Below, one piece after another: positions 34,220 to 45,764 of a stretch of DNA of 64,000 bases. Where the stretch lies: assembly GCA_023678885.1 (NCBI GenBank), contig CM042985.1, forward strand, positions 3,460,985 through 3,524,984, written 5' to 3'. Each line of letters starts with the position of its first letter. Within the stretch, counting starts at the first letter, position 1. Origin of the DNA: Pogostemon cablin. Lineage: Eukaryota > Streptophyta > Magnoliopsida > Lamiales > Lamiaceae. The position numbers were made by a program, and so were the translations under genes. Under the pieces are notes generated by a model that was not told where the DNA came from, made no database searches, and saw only the letters and a list, made by a program, of their open reading frames with translations.

Positions 34220-35462
34220 ATATAACTATTTGTCCCAAAAGGACATGTGAATGATAAAGTGGTGATTAGTTAAAGCTCAAAGGGTTCTTGCAGAGATCCA
34301 ATATATAAATGATTCATACTCTCATTATGCATTACGTTTCGCTACTTAATTTATATGACAGTTTCAATATATTTAGATATGCAGTAAATACACCACATTA
34401 TATAATTTACATGAAAATCCACGAAGGATTAAATCAAGTCAATATAGATTAAATATCAAAATATATAATTGCAATATTGGCCATTGCAAGACCTAATTGA
34501 AAATATTAATACGGAAATTTGTTATTTCTTCCCGAAGAAGAATGAAAATAGTGTGAATATTAATAGTTTAAGTTTGTAATGTATAAGAAATTTATAAGCT
34601 AACACATGCTAAGATGACGGATTTTTCGGAATGTGAGAACTTGGATAAACTAAAGAATTTTCTCAACCTGCAGTTGAGAATATTTTAAATTTTAAATACC
34701 AGTTAATTTATTTAATAATTGTTTTGAATGAATTCTCGATACATCTATTCAAGTTGTATACCAATTGTCATTTTTATCACTTGAAGTAAAAAACTAATGT
34801 CTATATATTTGAAGTATATAATGAGGATATTTTGGGCTAGAAGTCCCTCAATTCAGTGCTTTTTAAAGCACATGTTTTCTCATAATTGTATCAGGCCTGA
34901 TATGCACTTGTGATAAACTTGCTAGCAAAATTTTATGAATCTCGGACAAAGAGAAGTTACATGAAATTAGACATATCCTCAAGTATCTCGTAGATACAAA
35001 ATATATTGATTTATTTATAAGAAACCAATGTGACATTGGCATATCGATTTGAATGATAATTAAATGATCCCCATTATGTTGAAGTTTTAAACTGGTGTAA
35101 ATATAATATTGTTAATATAATAAATTTATAGCCCATGAGGCATGATGAAAGATACATTTTTCCATCTTTTATAAGACAATAAATTACGTGTTGCATAGAT
35201 GATCAATTAATATATTAGGAGAGACATGACAAATTTATATGCTCCAGAAGAGTAGTTAGATATTACACAATATTTGCTCATGTTAAAATCTAAATTATTT
35301 ATCGTTATTTTTGTTTACTCCCAAATTATATTTTAGTATATGCTAGTAGTATTATATAATGTAGACCCAGAAGATTGTCGTCTTCAGGGGGAGTGACGAT
35401 TCCAAACAAATTTCAAATTTTCGATCAGCAACTATATTACAATGTATCCCTACTTTCAGGGG
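34220..35462 (+). pseudogene. Decayed Copia RT and RNase H (old host element)
   Basis: No long open frame remains, but Copia pol can be followed across frames. At 34225-34420 the words for a Copia RT segment appear in order (a FVPKG-like start, then RYLIYMTVSIYLDMQ, then YMKIHEGL). Near 34948-35045 IRHILKYLVDTKYIDLFIRNQ matches the region before RNase H. Two polypurine-like tracts follow (CTTCAGGGGGAG near 35381 and CTTTCAGGGGGAG near 35454). The element continues on the far side of the nested insertion at 43888. It is much older than the Copias on either side. Confidence 0.6.
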
Positions 35463-35512
35463 GAGCAATAATTTCTAAACAATCCAGAAGATTAAGTCCT
35501 GAAGGATAATAG

Positions 35513-36898
35513 TGTTGGCGCTCGATCGTTTGGTTAACGTGACCCGTTAGGGTTCCATGTATTTCTAACAAGCAGCGGAAGCAAGTAAACATGAAACGCA
35601 TTACCTTTCACCAAGGGTTGATGTAGAGGTTGAATTCTCGCTGGCAGTCTGCGCAGTCCCACGAGAATAGCCATAAGTTCCTCTTCTGATGTCGGAATTA
35701 AGTGATCTTTGTGCTCAGACGATCCTCTCTTCGACGGCTTTCCATCAGTATATAATACATCAAAATCGAAGAACTGTACGATTTTATATGAATTTTAGAA
35801 CATGACAAACTGCAGCAGCAAACGACCTTTCGGTCTTCTGCTGTATGTCCCAAGTCCGATCTCGACGTCGTGTGGGCGACGATCTACGAGACCTACTCAA
35901 TCTGCTGTTCACTCTCTCTCTCGTATGTTAGGCGCAGAGTTAGGTTTAGAACAAACTGAGGTGACTTATATACATGGGCTACAGCAGGGACCAGGAGGAG
36001 AAATTGGGTTGGGCCTCCATTGGGCTTAAGTATCCAAGCTTAGCCCAAAGCTTATACTTAAGTCCAATAATAATAATATATTCCACTAAAATATTATTGC
36101 TGCACTACCGTACCAATCCCAAAATTACGTTTTGGGCTCCTTCTTATTATGAGCCCGTTAGTCTCCCCATGTTTAAGATATACAATGTCCATTAATTAAT
36201 TTAAGTTACTGACAACTCAATTAATTAATATCTCATCCAAGAGTAGTACCACTCAACCTCATTATCATGCCGGAATAAATTCCACCTGCAGGGTTTACAT
36301 GATAATCCTTATGAGCTCCTCAAGGGGACATCATCAACCTATGACGGACACGGATTCCTTCTACAATCAACAGCACACCATAGAGATAGCACTACTTCCC
36401 AACTCATCGAGTTTGTTGATTTAATTACATGTAAATCTCACCCATTGATGAATCAAAGAAATACATACTGCCCTACGTGTCGAGGTTATTGTATAGGGAT
36501 TAAGAGCACGAACTTCCATAATAACTGAGATCAAGTTCTCCTATAAGTCAGTATAAGTCGAACGATCTCAAGCGGTCCTGCTCAATACACAAAGTGCACT
36601 AATGTGATTCTATAGCCAAGACAAGCTAATACCAAACCACACTACAACCATCCCGATAGAGAGTCCCCGTCTATCTCAGTTGTGAGCATCTGTTTATACT
36701 TTATAAGGAAACCGATAATATGATCTTCCGCGTGTTGTCGCACAACATATTATCTACAATATAAAGTAAGTGGACTATTGCATCGAACATATAAATAAAT
36801 TATAAGATGCAATCATTTGATCATATGATTCTCATTTCAAATTAATTGTTATAATATTGTTCATACAAAAAGCTAGACTTTTAGTATACAATCCAACA
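35513..36898 (-). repeat. 3' LTR of nested Copia
   Basis: About 1386 bp, starting TGTTGGCGCTCGATCG and ending ATACAATCCAACA on the plus strand. Ends are TG...CA. Confidence 0.88.
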
Positions 36899-39800
36899 AT
36901 CTCCCACTTATACTAAAAGACTATGCTGTCATGTCTTCTGCCATACATCTGATTCCCACTCCCACTACACGACCATTAAAAGCTCTCGCCTGAATGTCCT
37001 TGTAAATGGATTTACTAGGTCATCATCCGATGCAATCTAGGTAACAACAACCTTCCCCTCATCATACGATTTCTCGTAACAGGTGGTACTTGCGCTCCAT
37101 GTGTTTAATTGCCTTATGGACTTGTGATTCCTTCAAGTTTGCAACTGCACCAATATCATCAATATAAATTGTGATAACCTTGGGCAAACTTAGAATCACA
37201 TCAAAGTCCATCATAAAGTTTCTAGAGTCATACAGATACATTGGTTGCCTCATAGGCTCCAATTTATCATCTTTCCATATGGAGTCCGAAGTCTGAAATA
37301 CATTTCTATATAACACTCCTCCACATTATGACTCAACTTCCTAAAATTAAACACATAACCTTGAGGTGGATTTACTGCCGTCCAATCTGACTAAAAAATC
37401 TGAATCTACGTAATCCACAAGAAGCAGTGAATCTGTCCAGTAAGCTTACATATAATTTCCAGTCCTTCTCAGGCACTTTATATATGTCTTACCACAGCTC
37501 ATCATTCTTGTTCCAGGTTACGTTGATACCCACTGTTCATGCATTTAGCAAAACAGATATCCATACTCATGTATAGCATTCCTTAGATTAGGCTTCCTCA
37601 TTTATCAAAGCATAAGGAACTGCTTTCATCTCCTTTATCTTCCTTTTGTGTCTCAAGACACATTTCCTTAGATAAAGTCACATGCTAAAACGAGTAAGGA
37701 TTGTATCATTTCATGAAGCTTGAGATAAGCATAACATCCTTTCTTGTGATCCGTATTACCGTGATCAAAAGGATATTTTTGCTCCTCTTAAGTCCTTCAT
37801 CTTATACCGCTTTATTAACCATACCCCATACGCCCGATAATACTCTTTCATTGTCTCCAATGAGCAAGATAATATCTATGTATAGTACAAGTAATACCAC
37901 CACGTTTCCATCACTCTTTTCAATACACAAGACCCATCCGATCATTGATTAGATCCATGTCACTGGATTACCTCATCAAAACGGATGTTTCATGATCTTG
38001 AAGCTTGTTTTAGTCCATTAATGGACACTTTTAAGCTCACTATCACAATGCTCTTAGCTCTTTGCAATGAATCATTCTGGTTGCTTCACATAGATGTTTC
38101 CCTTAAGACTTCCAATCAGGAAAGTTGTCTCGACATCTATTTGCTATCCCTCATATTTCATATGAGTAGCAACAGATAAAAGAGTCCGGATCAACATAAG
38201 CATAGCTACTGGCGAACAGGTTTTCTCATAATCGAACCCTTTCTTTCTGAGTATACATTTTCCCAACAAGCTTTACTTATAAGGTTTTCACCTTACCGTA
38301 TGATCCTCTTTTATTTTGTATGACCACTTCCAATGGTTTTCACACCATCTGTGGTTCTACAATCATCCAGATCTTATTTAGAATCTATTGATTCTATTTC
38401 AACATTTATTGCAATTTGTTAAGATTTAGGCATTTCTAACTTGTAGTGCTTCGTCGTATCCGTGGGTTAACTCCACGTTTACTAGGGACCAAGCCTCACG
38501 ACTCTCCCAAAACATATATCTATCAGGTGTTAGAACAACCTTCCCACTACGAGAAGACACTACACGCAATTGTATATCAGATGTGACACGCGTCGCAGTT
38601 TACCTTGTGGTATATCCTCTTGTACACTTGGTACTAATACTTCGTGTTTTCCTCTCACTTCCTTTAGAACAACTTATACATGGGTATTTGATTTATTACA
38701 TAGTCCTTTTCCAAAAATCTAGTGTTTATGTTAACAATCACTCTTCGATCTTGTGGACTAAATAAATCATCCTTCATTTTTCTAGGATATCCCACAAACA
38801 GATAAACATTCTTACGAATTACTGTTCCTAGGGCATATCCATAAAATGAATTTAGTAATTCCAAATAATTCATCATCTATCTAATCACTACCATAAGAGT
38901 GCTATTCCTTCTATTCGTCACACCATTAAGGTGGGAAATTCATTTCCGAAGGTACCTTTCTCTTACTAGATTAGAAGACTCATTATTAATTACTATTTGT
39001 CGCATCCAGGGAATAAACATGATTTAAGAGTGTACAAATTGTTCACCAACGTACCATAACAGATTACAACTCTATCATTCATTTTAATGACCATGTCATT
39101 TAAATGAAATTGAGTATCCATCTATTAATGCATAGAAACCGAAATCAAATTCTTTCTATGAAAATGTACGTAAAGACAATTTCATAAAATCAAACGTTTA
39201 TTCATATCGTAAGATAAATAAACAACTCCCACTGCAATAGCCACTACTCTTGTAGTTTTACCCATGTCATAACAATCTTATCCTCACTTAGTAATAAACA
39301 TTTAGTGATTCCAGTATCTACACACTTCGTGTCAGTAAATGCCATCACTAATCATGTTTTAAACAACTAGTGAATAAGATATAAAACTTGTTCACATTAT
39401 GATGAAAATGGCTTTCCTTTGCCACATGTTTTGCCAGAAGTTTTCCACCATATACATCCTATTGTAATTCAGGTGGAACTTACTCAAAAACATCTAGGCA
39501 ATTCACAAAGAATTAAATTGATCTAGGTTTCCCTTCAATTTATACTCCATGCTTTCCCAATTCATTCATCAAATTAAATCATGATCTTCTGCCTTTTAAC
39601 TTACTCAAGTATCCGAAGAGTTACATGAGACCATCATATTTCTATGAACCTCTCATCTCTTCACTAGAGACTTTAATAGGCATCATGAGACGTCCATTGT
39701 GAGAACACACATGTATTTTCTTAAGCAGTAAAATTCAAAACCAAGATTCTTTTCTAATCATCTAATTTTGGACCAGTAAATATAATTTCTTTTAGTCAAC

Positions 39801-39900
39801 AATAAGCGAGATAAAACCATTTGAAATTACAGAGAATCATAAATAAATATACCGATCAAATCTTCGAATTTTATCCTTTTATATTGATTCCCTCAAAATA
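36899..39900 (-). pseudogene. Decayed Copia pol of the nested element
   Basis: On the minus strand, pieces of pol appear in the right order with frameshifts and stops between them. RNase H end: 37316-37062 (IYIDDIGAVANLKESQVHKAIKHMERKYHLLREIV; an Asp-Asn pair expected in the DNxxAV motif is altered). RT: around 38330-38200 (KRGSYGKVKTL, KLVGKMYTQKE). Integrase C-terminal region: 38876-38664 (SFYGYALGTVIRKN, LFVGYPRKMKDD, FSPQDRRVIVNINTRFLEKDYV). No frame exceeds about 85 residues. The element cannot make its own proteins. Confidence 0.65.
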
Positions 39901-40520
39901 ATATAAAATTAAAATTCACCGACATCTCAAGCACCGTGAGTCTGCAAGCCACGATAGTGTGGACGTTTACAAACCCGAACATTTACAAGAGAAGGTTTTA
40001 CCCATTAATTTCATTTGTCAACCTAACCTCATGACAAAATAATTAATAGTCGGTTCCTCTTTAGCCATGCAAATAAAAGCAGTGACTCCGATGGGGAGGA
40101 TACTTATTATTCACATCTAAGTGTACACCATTATTTGACCCCAAGTCCGCGGCCCAAGCTTATGTGCCTTACAGATGGAGAAGTACACACGCGCTCGGAT
40201 AACTTCCTACAGTCATCAATTATAAGTTTGTACAGTGATCCGCACATGAACTCATCCGATAGGGAGGAAGGTCTAAGCCAACGCGCAAGTTCATGTGCAT
40301 CACATTACAAACATAATTTTAAAGAAGCCTGTTCCAGCAATATCCATGAATAAACTCATCCGATGGGGAGGAAGGCTCTAATGCCGACGCGCAAGTTTAT
40401 TCACATTGCTAACAAACCAATAATGGAGGCCGCGGGAATTAATTATCAATCCCCTCTCCCACTTAGTTATTTAAAACTGAGGGTTTTTACATGCATATAA
40501 TATTCATAAAATAAAATACG
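39901..40520 (-). repeat. Leader region with a repeated ~45-bp module
   Basis: A module around CCGATGGGGAGGAAGG, then GACGCGCAAGTT, occurs at about 40252-40304 and 40352-40410, with a shorter related piece at 40087-40100. The right end (40422-40505) is the segment shared with 32705-32795. Confidence 0.55.
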
Positions 40521-40575
40521 CAATTCTAGCATGCTCCTATCACGGCACATGAGGCAGTAAATCCCAGAGAGTCAT

Positions 40576-41330
40576 GCATACATATATAACAATAATTAAT
40601 AATTAAATCAATCATTAACAGTTATATATCAGCGAATTCGATTGTTCGCCATCAGGCACGAATATCAGCAAAGACTTCCACACTATCAAAATTTTGAAAT
40701 TTCCAGATTGTCCAATTTTCGAAACCATCGATATCGACCGTCGATGTCGTCCAGATTATCAAAATCATCGATATCGATTAGATTATCAAATATTCGAAAA
40801 ATATCAAGATTATCAACATTCCAAAACTATCGATATCGATCGTCGATATCGTCTAGATTATCGAAATCATCGATATCGACGAGCAACCATATACAACAAT
40901 AATAGATAATTAAATCAATTATGTCAGTTATATATTAGGAATTAATTCAACATCCATATATAACAATAATAGACAATTAATTATAGCAGTTATATATTAG
41001 GAATTAATTCGACATCCATATATGACAATAATAGATTATTAAATCAATTATAGCAGTCATATATTAGGAATTAATTCGACATCCATATATAACAATAATA
41101 TACAATCTATTATGGCAGTTATATATTAGGAATTAGTTTTCCTAAAATTGGATGTCTTATCCAACACTCTAGCAATACATGCATATAATATACCAAATAT
41201 AATACGCAATCTAGCATGCTTCTATATAAGACAATAAATCATAGAGATCAGGCATCCATATATATATAACAATAATAGACAATTAAATCAATTATGACAG
41301 TTATATATATTAGGAATAAAAACGCCTCTA
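40576..41330 (-). repeat. ~60-68-bp tandem repeats in the nested Copia leader
   Basis: A unit with CCATATATAACAATAATAG, then CAGTTATATATTAGGAATTA, recurs at about 40576, 40888, 40949, 41012, 41080 and 41251. The first two are separated by the ATCGATATCGAT cluster at 40720-40880. Confidence 0.7.
40720..40880. repeat. Cluster of ATCGATATCGAT-type palindromes
   Basis: Four copies or near-copies of ATCGATATCGAC/T separated by TCCAGATTATCAAAATC-like spacers. Both the words and the spacers repeat. Confidence 0.75.
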
Positions 41331-41579
41331 AATTTTAATGTCTTGTCCGACACTCCTACTGTGGAATCGATGTCTTACGCAACAAGCAGGATTGCTTGTG
41401 CCCCAAGACGTCCATCGCCATATCCCACCACCAATCGTGTCAGGGAGCGCTCCAAGTGCCTTGACGAGCGCCCCTCGCCCGGACTGTCGCTCGTCCAAGG
41501 GCCTACTTGCATGAAACCAAGTTCAGCCCAACGCGCAACACCAAACTACACCAACTGTCATTCGTAGTTCGAAACTGCA

Positions 41580-42200
41580 AAACTCTCAGAATCCAATCTC
41601 CACCGTCCAGAATCTATTACTGTAAGTCCTGAACATGCTCTCCAAATTACAGGTCGATCCAACGGTTATTTTATGAGAAACGGCTCTTTTCCCTCGACTG
41701 CGCAAAACAGAATCGCCCAAAGATCTGCTTCTGTTTTCAGCGTAATCCCAGCAAGAACAAGCTCGAAATTCGATCTCCACCGTTCAAAATTTACATACAC
41801 AAGGTATGAACGTTCTGACCAAATTACAGCCCGATCCAACCGATAGTTTGATAGAAACGGCTCTTTTCCCCCGACTGCGCAAAACAGAATCGCCCAAATA
41901 TCTGCTTCTGTTTTCAGCGTAATCCCAGCAAGAAAAAGCTCCAAATTCGATCTCCACCGTTCAGAATGTACATCCATAAGGTCTGAACGTGCTGACCAAA
42001 TTACAGCTCGATCTCACGGTTAGTTTGTGAGAAAAGGCTCTTTTCCCTCGACTGCGCAAAACAGAATCGCCCAAAAATCTGCTTCTGTTTTCAGCGTAAT
42101 CCTAGCACGAAAAAGCTCCAAATTCGATCTCCACCGTTCAGAATGTACATCCACAAGATCTGAATGTGTTGACCAAATTACAGCTCAATCCGACCGTTGA
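41580..42200 (-). repeat. 177-bp tandem repeat, about 3.4 copies
   Basis: The word ATCTCCACCGT starts at 41596, 41773, 41950 and 42127, exactly 177 bp apart. CTGCTTCTGTTTTCAGCG starts at 41725, 41902 and 42079, also 177 apart. It lies between the primer-binding site and the decayed coding part, so it is the 5' leader of the nested Copia. Confidence 0.9.
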
Positions 42201-42486
42201 AACTCCGGTTATTGCCTCTGCAATATCACTGCGCTGGATTTTCTCTCAAAAACGTGATTCAATTTTTGCCCTCTTTTTCTTCCTTGCATGTGAAATTGAC
42301 GAACAGTTTTCGTCGAATCCTCTCACACACAACCATGGACGAATAGATATGATACAGGGTATATATCACATAGGGATATTCATGGTTTGCGCAATAAAAC
42401 CAAAACCCTAAACATGTGATCCTAATTCCGAAAAATTAATCACATAAACCCTAGCCTAACGTGTCACGCTTCACCACGAAATCGAA

Positions 42487-42498
42487 GCTCTGATACCA
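42487..42498 (-). other. Primer-binding site of nested Copia
   Basis: GCTCTGATACCA on the plus strand, complement of the initiator Met-tRNA site, two bases from the LTR. Confidence 0.88.
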
Positions 42499-42500
42499 AT

Positions 42501-43887
42501 TATTGGCGCTCGATCGTTTGGTTAACGTGACCCGTTAGGGTTCCATGTATTTCTAACAAGCAGTGGAAGCAAGTAAACATGAAACGCATTACCTTTCACC
42601 AAGGGTTGATGTAGAGGTTGAATTCTCGCTGGCAGTCTGCGCAGTCCCACGATAATAGCCATAAGTTCCTCTTCTGATGTCGGAATTAAGTGATCTTTGT
42701 GCTCAGACGATCCTCTCTTCGACGGCTTTCCATCAGTATATAATACATCAAAATCAAAGAACTGTACGATTTTATATGAATTTTGGAACATGACAAACTG
42801 CAGCAGCAAACGACCTTCCGGTCTTCTGCTGTATGTCCCAAGTCCGATCTCGACGTCGTGTGGGCGACGATCTACGAGACCTACTCAATCTGCTGTGCAC
42901 TCTCTCTCTCGTATGTTAGGCGCAGAGTTAGGTTTAGAACAAATTGAGGTGACTTATATACATGGGCTACAGCAGGGACCAGGAGGAGAAATTGGGTTGG
43001 GCCTCCATTGGGCTTAAGTATCCAAGCTTAGCCCAAAGCTTATACTTAAGTCCAATAATAATAATATATTCCACTAAAATATTATTACTGCACTACCGTA
43101 CCAATCCCAAAATTACGTTTTGGGCTCCTTCTTATTATGAGCCCGTTAGTCTCCCCATGTTTAAGATATACAATGTCCATTAATTAATTTAAGTTACTGA
43201 CAACTCAATTAATTAATATCTCATCCAAGAGTAGTACCACTCAACCTCATTATCATGCCGGAATAAATTCCACCTGCAGGGTTTACATGATAATCCTTAT
43301 GAGCTCCTCAAGGGGACATCATCAACCTATGACGGACACGGATTCCTTCTACAATCAACAGCACACCATAGAGACAGCACTACTTCCCAACTCATCGAGT
43401 TTGTTGATTTAATTACATGTAAATCTCACCCATTGATGAATCAAAGAAATACATACTGCCCTACGTGTCGAGGTTATTGTATAGGGATTAAGAGCACGAA
43501 CTTCCATAATAACTGAGATCAAGTTCTCCTATAAGTCAGTATAAGTCGAACGATCTCAAGCGGTCCTGCTCAATACACACAAGTGCACTAATGTGATTCT
43601 ATAGCCAAGACAAGCTAATACCAAACCATACTACAACCATCCCGATAGAGAGTCCCCGTCTATCTCAGTTGTGAGCATCTGTTTATACTTTATAAGGAAA
43701 CCGATAATATGATCTTCCGCGTGTTGTCGCACAACATATTATCTACAATATAAAGTAAGTGGACTATTGCATCGAACATATAAATAAATTATAAGATGCA
43801 ATCATTTGATCATATGATTCTCATTTCAAATTAATTGTTATAATATTGTTCATACAAAAAGCTAGACTTTTAATATACAATCCAACA
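42501..43887 (-). repeat. 5' LTR of nested Copia
   Basis: Nearly identical to 35513-36898. Its left end reads TATTGGCGC where the other copy reads TGTTGGCGC, so the terminal TG has mutated to TA. Confidence 0.88.
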
Positions 43888-45012
43888 AATAGTTGTACTC
43901 TTTTTCCCTTTACTAAGTTTTTCCCACAGGGTTTTCTTAGTCTAAGATTTTTAACGAGGCAACTTATGCAACACATCAAAATCATAATATCTGTATTTTT
44001 TTCCTTAACTAAGTTTTTCCCACGAGGTTTTCTTAGTTAAAGGTTTTTAATGATACAAACTAGATTATCATATTCAAGAAGCACGAATAATTTCTAAACA
44101 ATCTTGAAGATTGGGTCCTGAAGACCGATGCTACACTCTTTTTCCTTAATTAAGTTTTTTCCACGAGGTTTTCTTAGTTAAAAGGTTTTTAATGCGGCAA
44201 GCTAGATTATTGTGTTAAAGAAGAACGATCACTTCTAAACAATCCTGAAGATTTGGGTCTTGAAGACCGATGCTGCACTCTTATATGTCTGATACCCATA
44301 ATGCTAGATCTCAGACTGGTTATATTTTTCTCTATGGTGGTACTACTATCTCATGGAGATCTGTAAAACAGACTATGGTTACTACTTCTTCAAATCACTC
44401 AGAAATTATTTCTCTTTATGAAACTTCACAAGAATGTGTATGGTTAAGATCATTGATAAATCATATTCATGATTCATGTGGAATAGAAAATGATAGCTCT
44501 CCTACGGTCTTATATGAAGATAATGCAGCTTGCATTACACAAATGAGTATTGGATATGTGAAAGGTAACTTAACAAAGTATATATCACCAAAATTTTTTT
44601 ATCCACATGAGCTCCAACAGAATGGTGTGATTACCATACAAAAGGTTCAATCCAGTAAAAATCTAGCAGATTTATTTACTAAATCGCTCCCTACATCTAC
44701 TTTTGAAAGACTTGTACATAATATTGGAATGCGAAGGCTTGGAAGATTATTATCTTCAGGGGGAGCAACATCTTTTAAATAATCCTGAAGATTGGGTCCT
44801 GAAGACCATTAGTTGTACTCTTTTTCCCTTTTGCTAAGTTTTTCCCACTGGGTTTTCTTAGTCTAAGGTTTTTAATGAGACAACTTATATAACACATCAA
44901 AATTAGAATATATGTACTTTTTCCTCGACTGGTTTTTTCCACAGGGTTTTCTAGCGAGGTATTTAACGAGGCATGTATATGAAATTATCACGTCATAATG
45001 TCCAAGGGGGAG
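43888..45012 (+). pseudogene. Old Copia: 3' repeats and RNase H fragment
   Basis: Continuation of the element split by the nested insertion. The frame at 44282-44782 encodes the C-terminal Copia RNase H: SDTHNARSQTGYIFLYGG, SSNHSEIISLYE, LYEDNAACITQM, ISPKFFYPHELQ, LADLFTKSLPT. A polypurine tract CTTCAGGGGGAG follows at about 44755. Around it a module with CTCTTTTTCC, TAAGTTTTTCCCAC, GGTTTTCTTAGT and AGGTTTTTAATG recurs at about 43895, 44000, 44136 and 44816, with a diverged copy at 44918. A TCTAAACAATCCTGAAGATTGGGT-like phrase lies between copies. The 501-bp frame starts at no clear Met and is a fragment. Confidence 0.7.
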
Positions 45013-45156
45013 TGTTGTAAAATATTTAATAATGGCCATTACTCCTTTATCTTCTCTATTTATAGAGAAGGGTTGTATAAGAGTTTTAATGAATGAAGTT
45101 AATGAAATTTTCATTTCCCTTCTATTTTGTTTGTTCACTCCAAATTATTTACAACA
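45013..45156 (+). repeat. Probable LTR of the old Copia
   Basis: Preceded by the polypurine tract CCAAGGGGGAG. Starts TGTTGTAAAATATTTA and ends ATTATTTACAACA (TG...CA with matching ends). Contains CTATTTATAGAG as a TATA-like box. I could not find a second copy within the window, so the 5' LTR is lost or unrecognisable. Confidence 0.55.
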
Positions 45157-45396
45157 ACAATTATGTTGTGACTCACTATAACACTTGTGACCACATTGAG
45201 AAAAATTAAATTTAACATAAATCGTTATGATGAATGATTTCTTTAATGGAATACGATGCAAGAAATAGAGTGAGATAAAACGTATATGCTTGCTTATATT
45301 GATATAATTAATACTCCACCTATACAAGTGCCTCATGTATGTTCTTATTGAAATTCAACATGAAATGTTTAATATAATAAGTATCTCATAAACAAT

Positions 45397-45507
45397 TATT
45401 CCCTTTGTCCCGATCAAACAACTACGTTTGACTGCATAAAGCTCTCATAAAAAAGCTCTCATAAAAGCTACAGTAAATGCATCTCTTTGCCCGGGATGGA
45501 GAAAGTA
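45397..45507. mobile_element. Stowaway-like MITE
   Basis: 111 bp with ends TATTCCCTTTGTCCCGATC and CCCGGGATGGAGAAAGTA. Internally it contains a duplicated AAAAGCTCTCATAAAA. Same family as 25044-25140 in the opposite orientation. Confidence 0.7.
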
Positions 45508-45512
45508 TAGTA

Positions 45513-45764
45513 TACTCCCTTCGTCTTTCACATATTTTCATTTTGGGCGTCCTATTTCAATCTTTATATTTTTCTTTTTAGTAAACGAGACTCACACAAA
45601 TTAATTATCTCTCTCTCCATGATCAGCCCACACATCACGCTAATACACCTACCCATTTTACATTAAAATATTATTTCTCTCACTTCACTACACATTAAAA
45701 TACTGCAATCCTTAATCTACGTGCAAAAAGCAAATATGAAGTTTAAAACGCGACGGAGGGAGTA
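45513..45764. mobile_element. Stowaway-like MITE
   Basis: 252 bp. Ends TACTCCCTTCGTC and GACGGAGGGAGTA. It lies only five bases from the previous MITE. Confidence 0.78.

Larger units (their letters stand above)
35513..43887 (-). mobile_element. Copia LTR retrotransposon nested in the older Copia
   Basis: LTRs of about 1.39 kb (35513-36898 and 42501-43887) are flanked by the duplication AATAG (35508-35512 and 43888-43892). Removing the element rejoins a sentence of the older one (CCTGAAGGATAATAG with TTGTACTCTTTTTCCC). The antisense primer site GCTCTGATACCA (42487-42498) and the antisense polypurine tract (ATCTCCCACTTATAC, right of 36898) show minus-strand transcription. I count about a dozen differences between the LTRs (about 99% identical), so the insertion is recent. 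The interior of about 5.6 kb keeps only broken pol pieces. Confidence 0.88.

Noticed and set aside
40160..41340. CRISPR-like array of short repeats
   Set aside because: Repeats are spaced irregularly, are themselves variable, and lie in the leader of an LTR retrotransposon in a plant genome.
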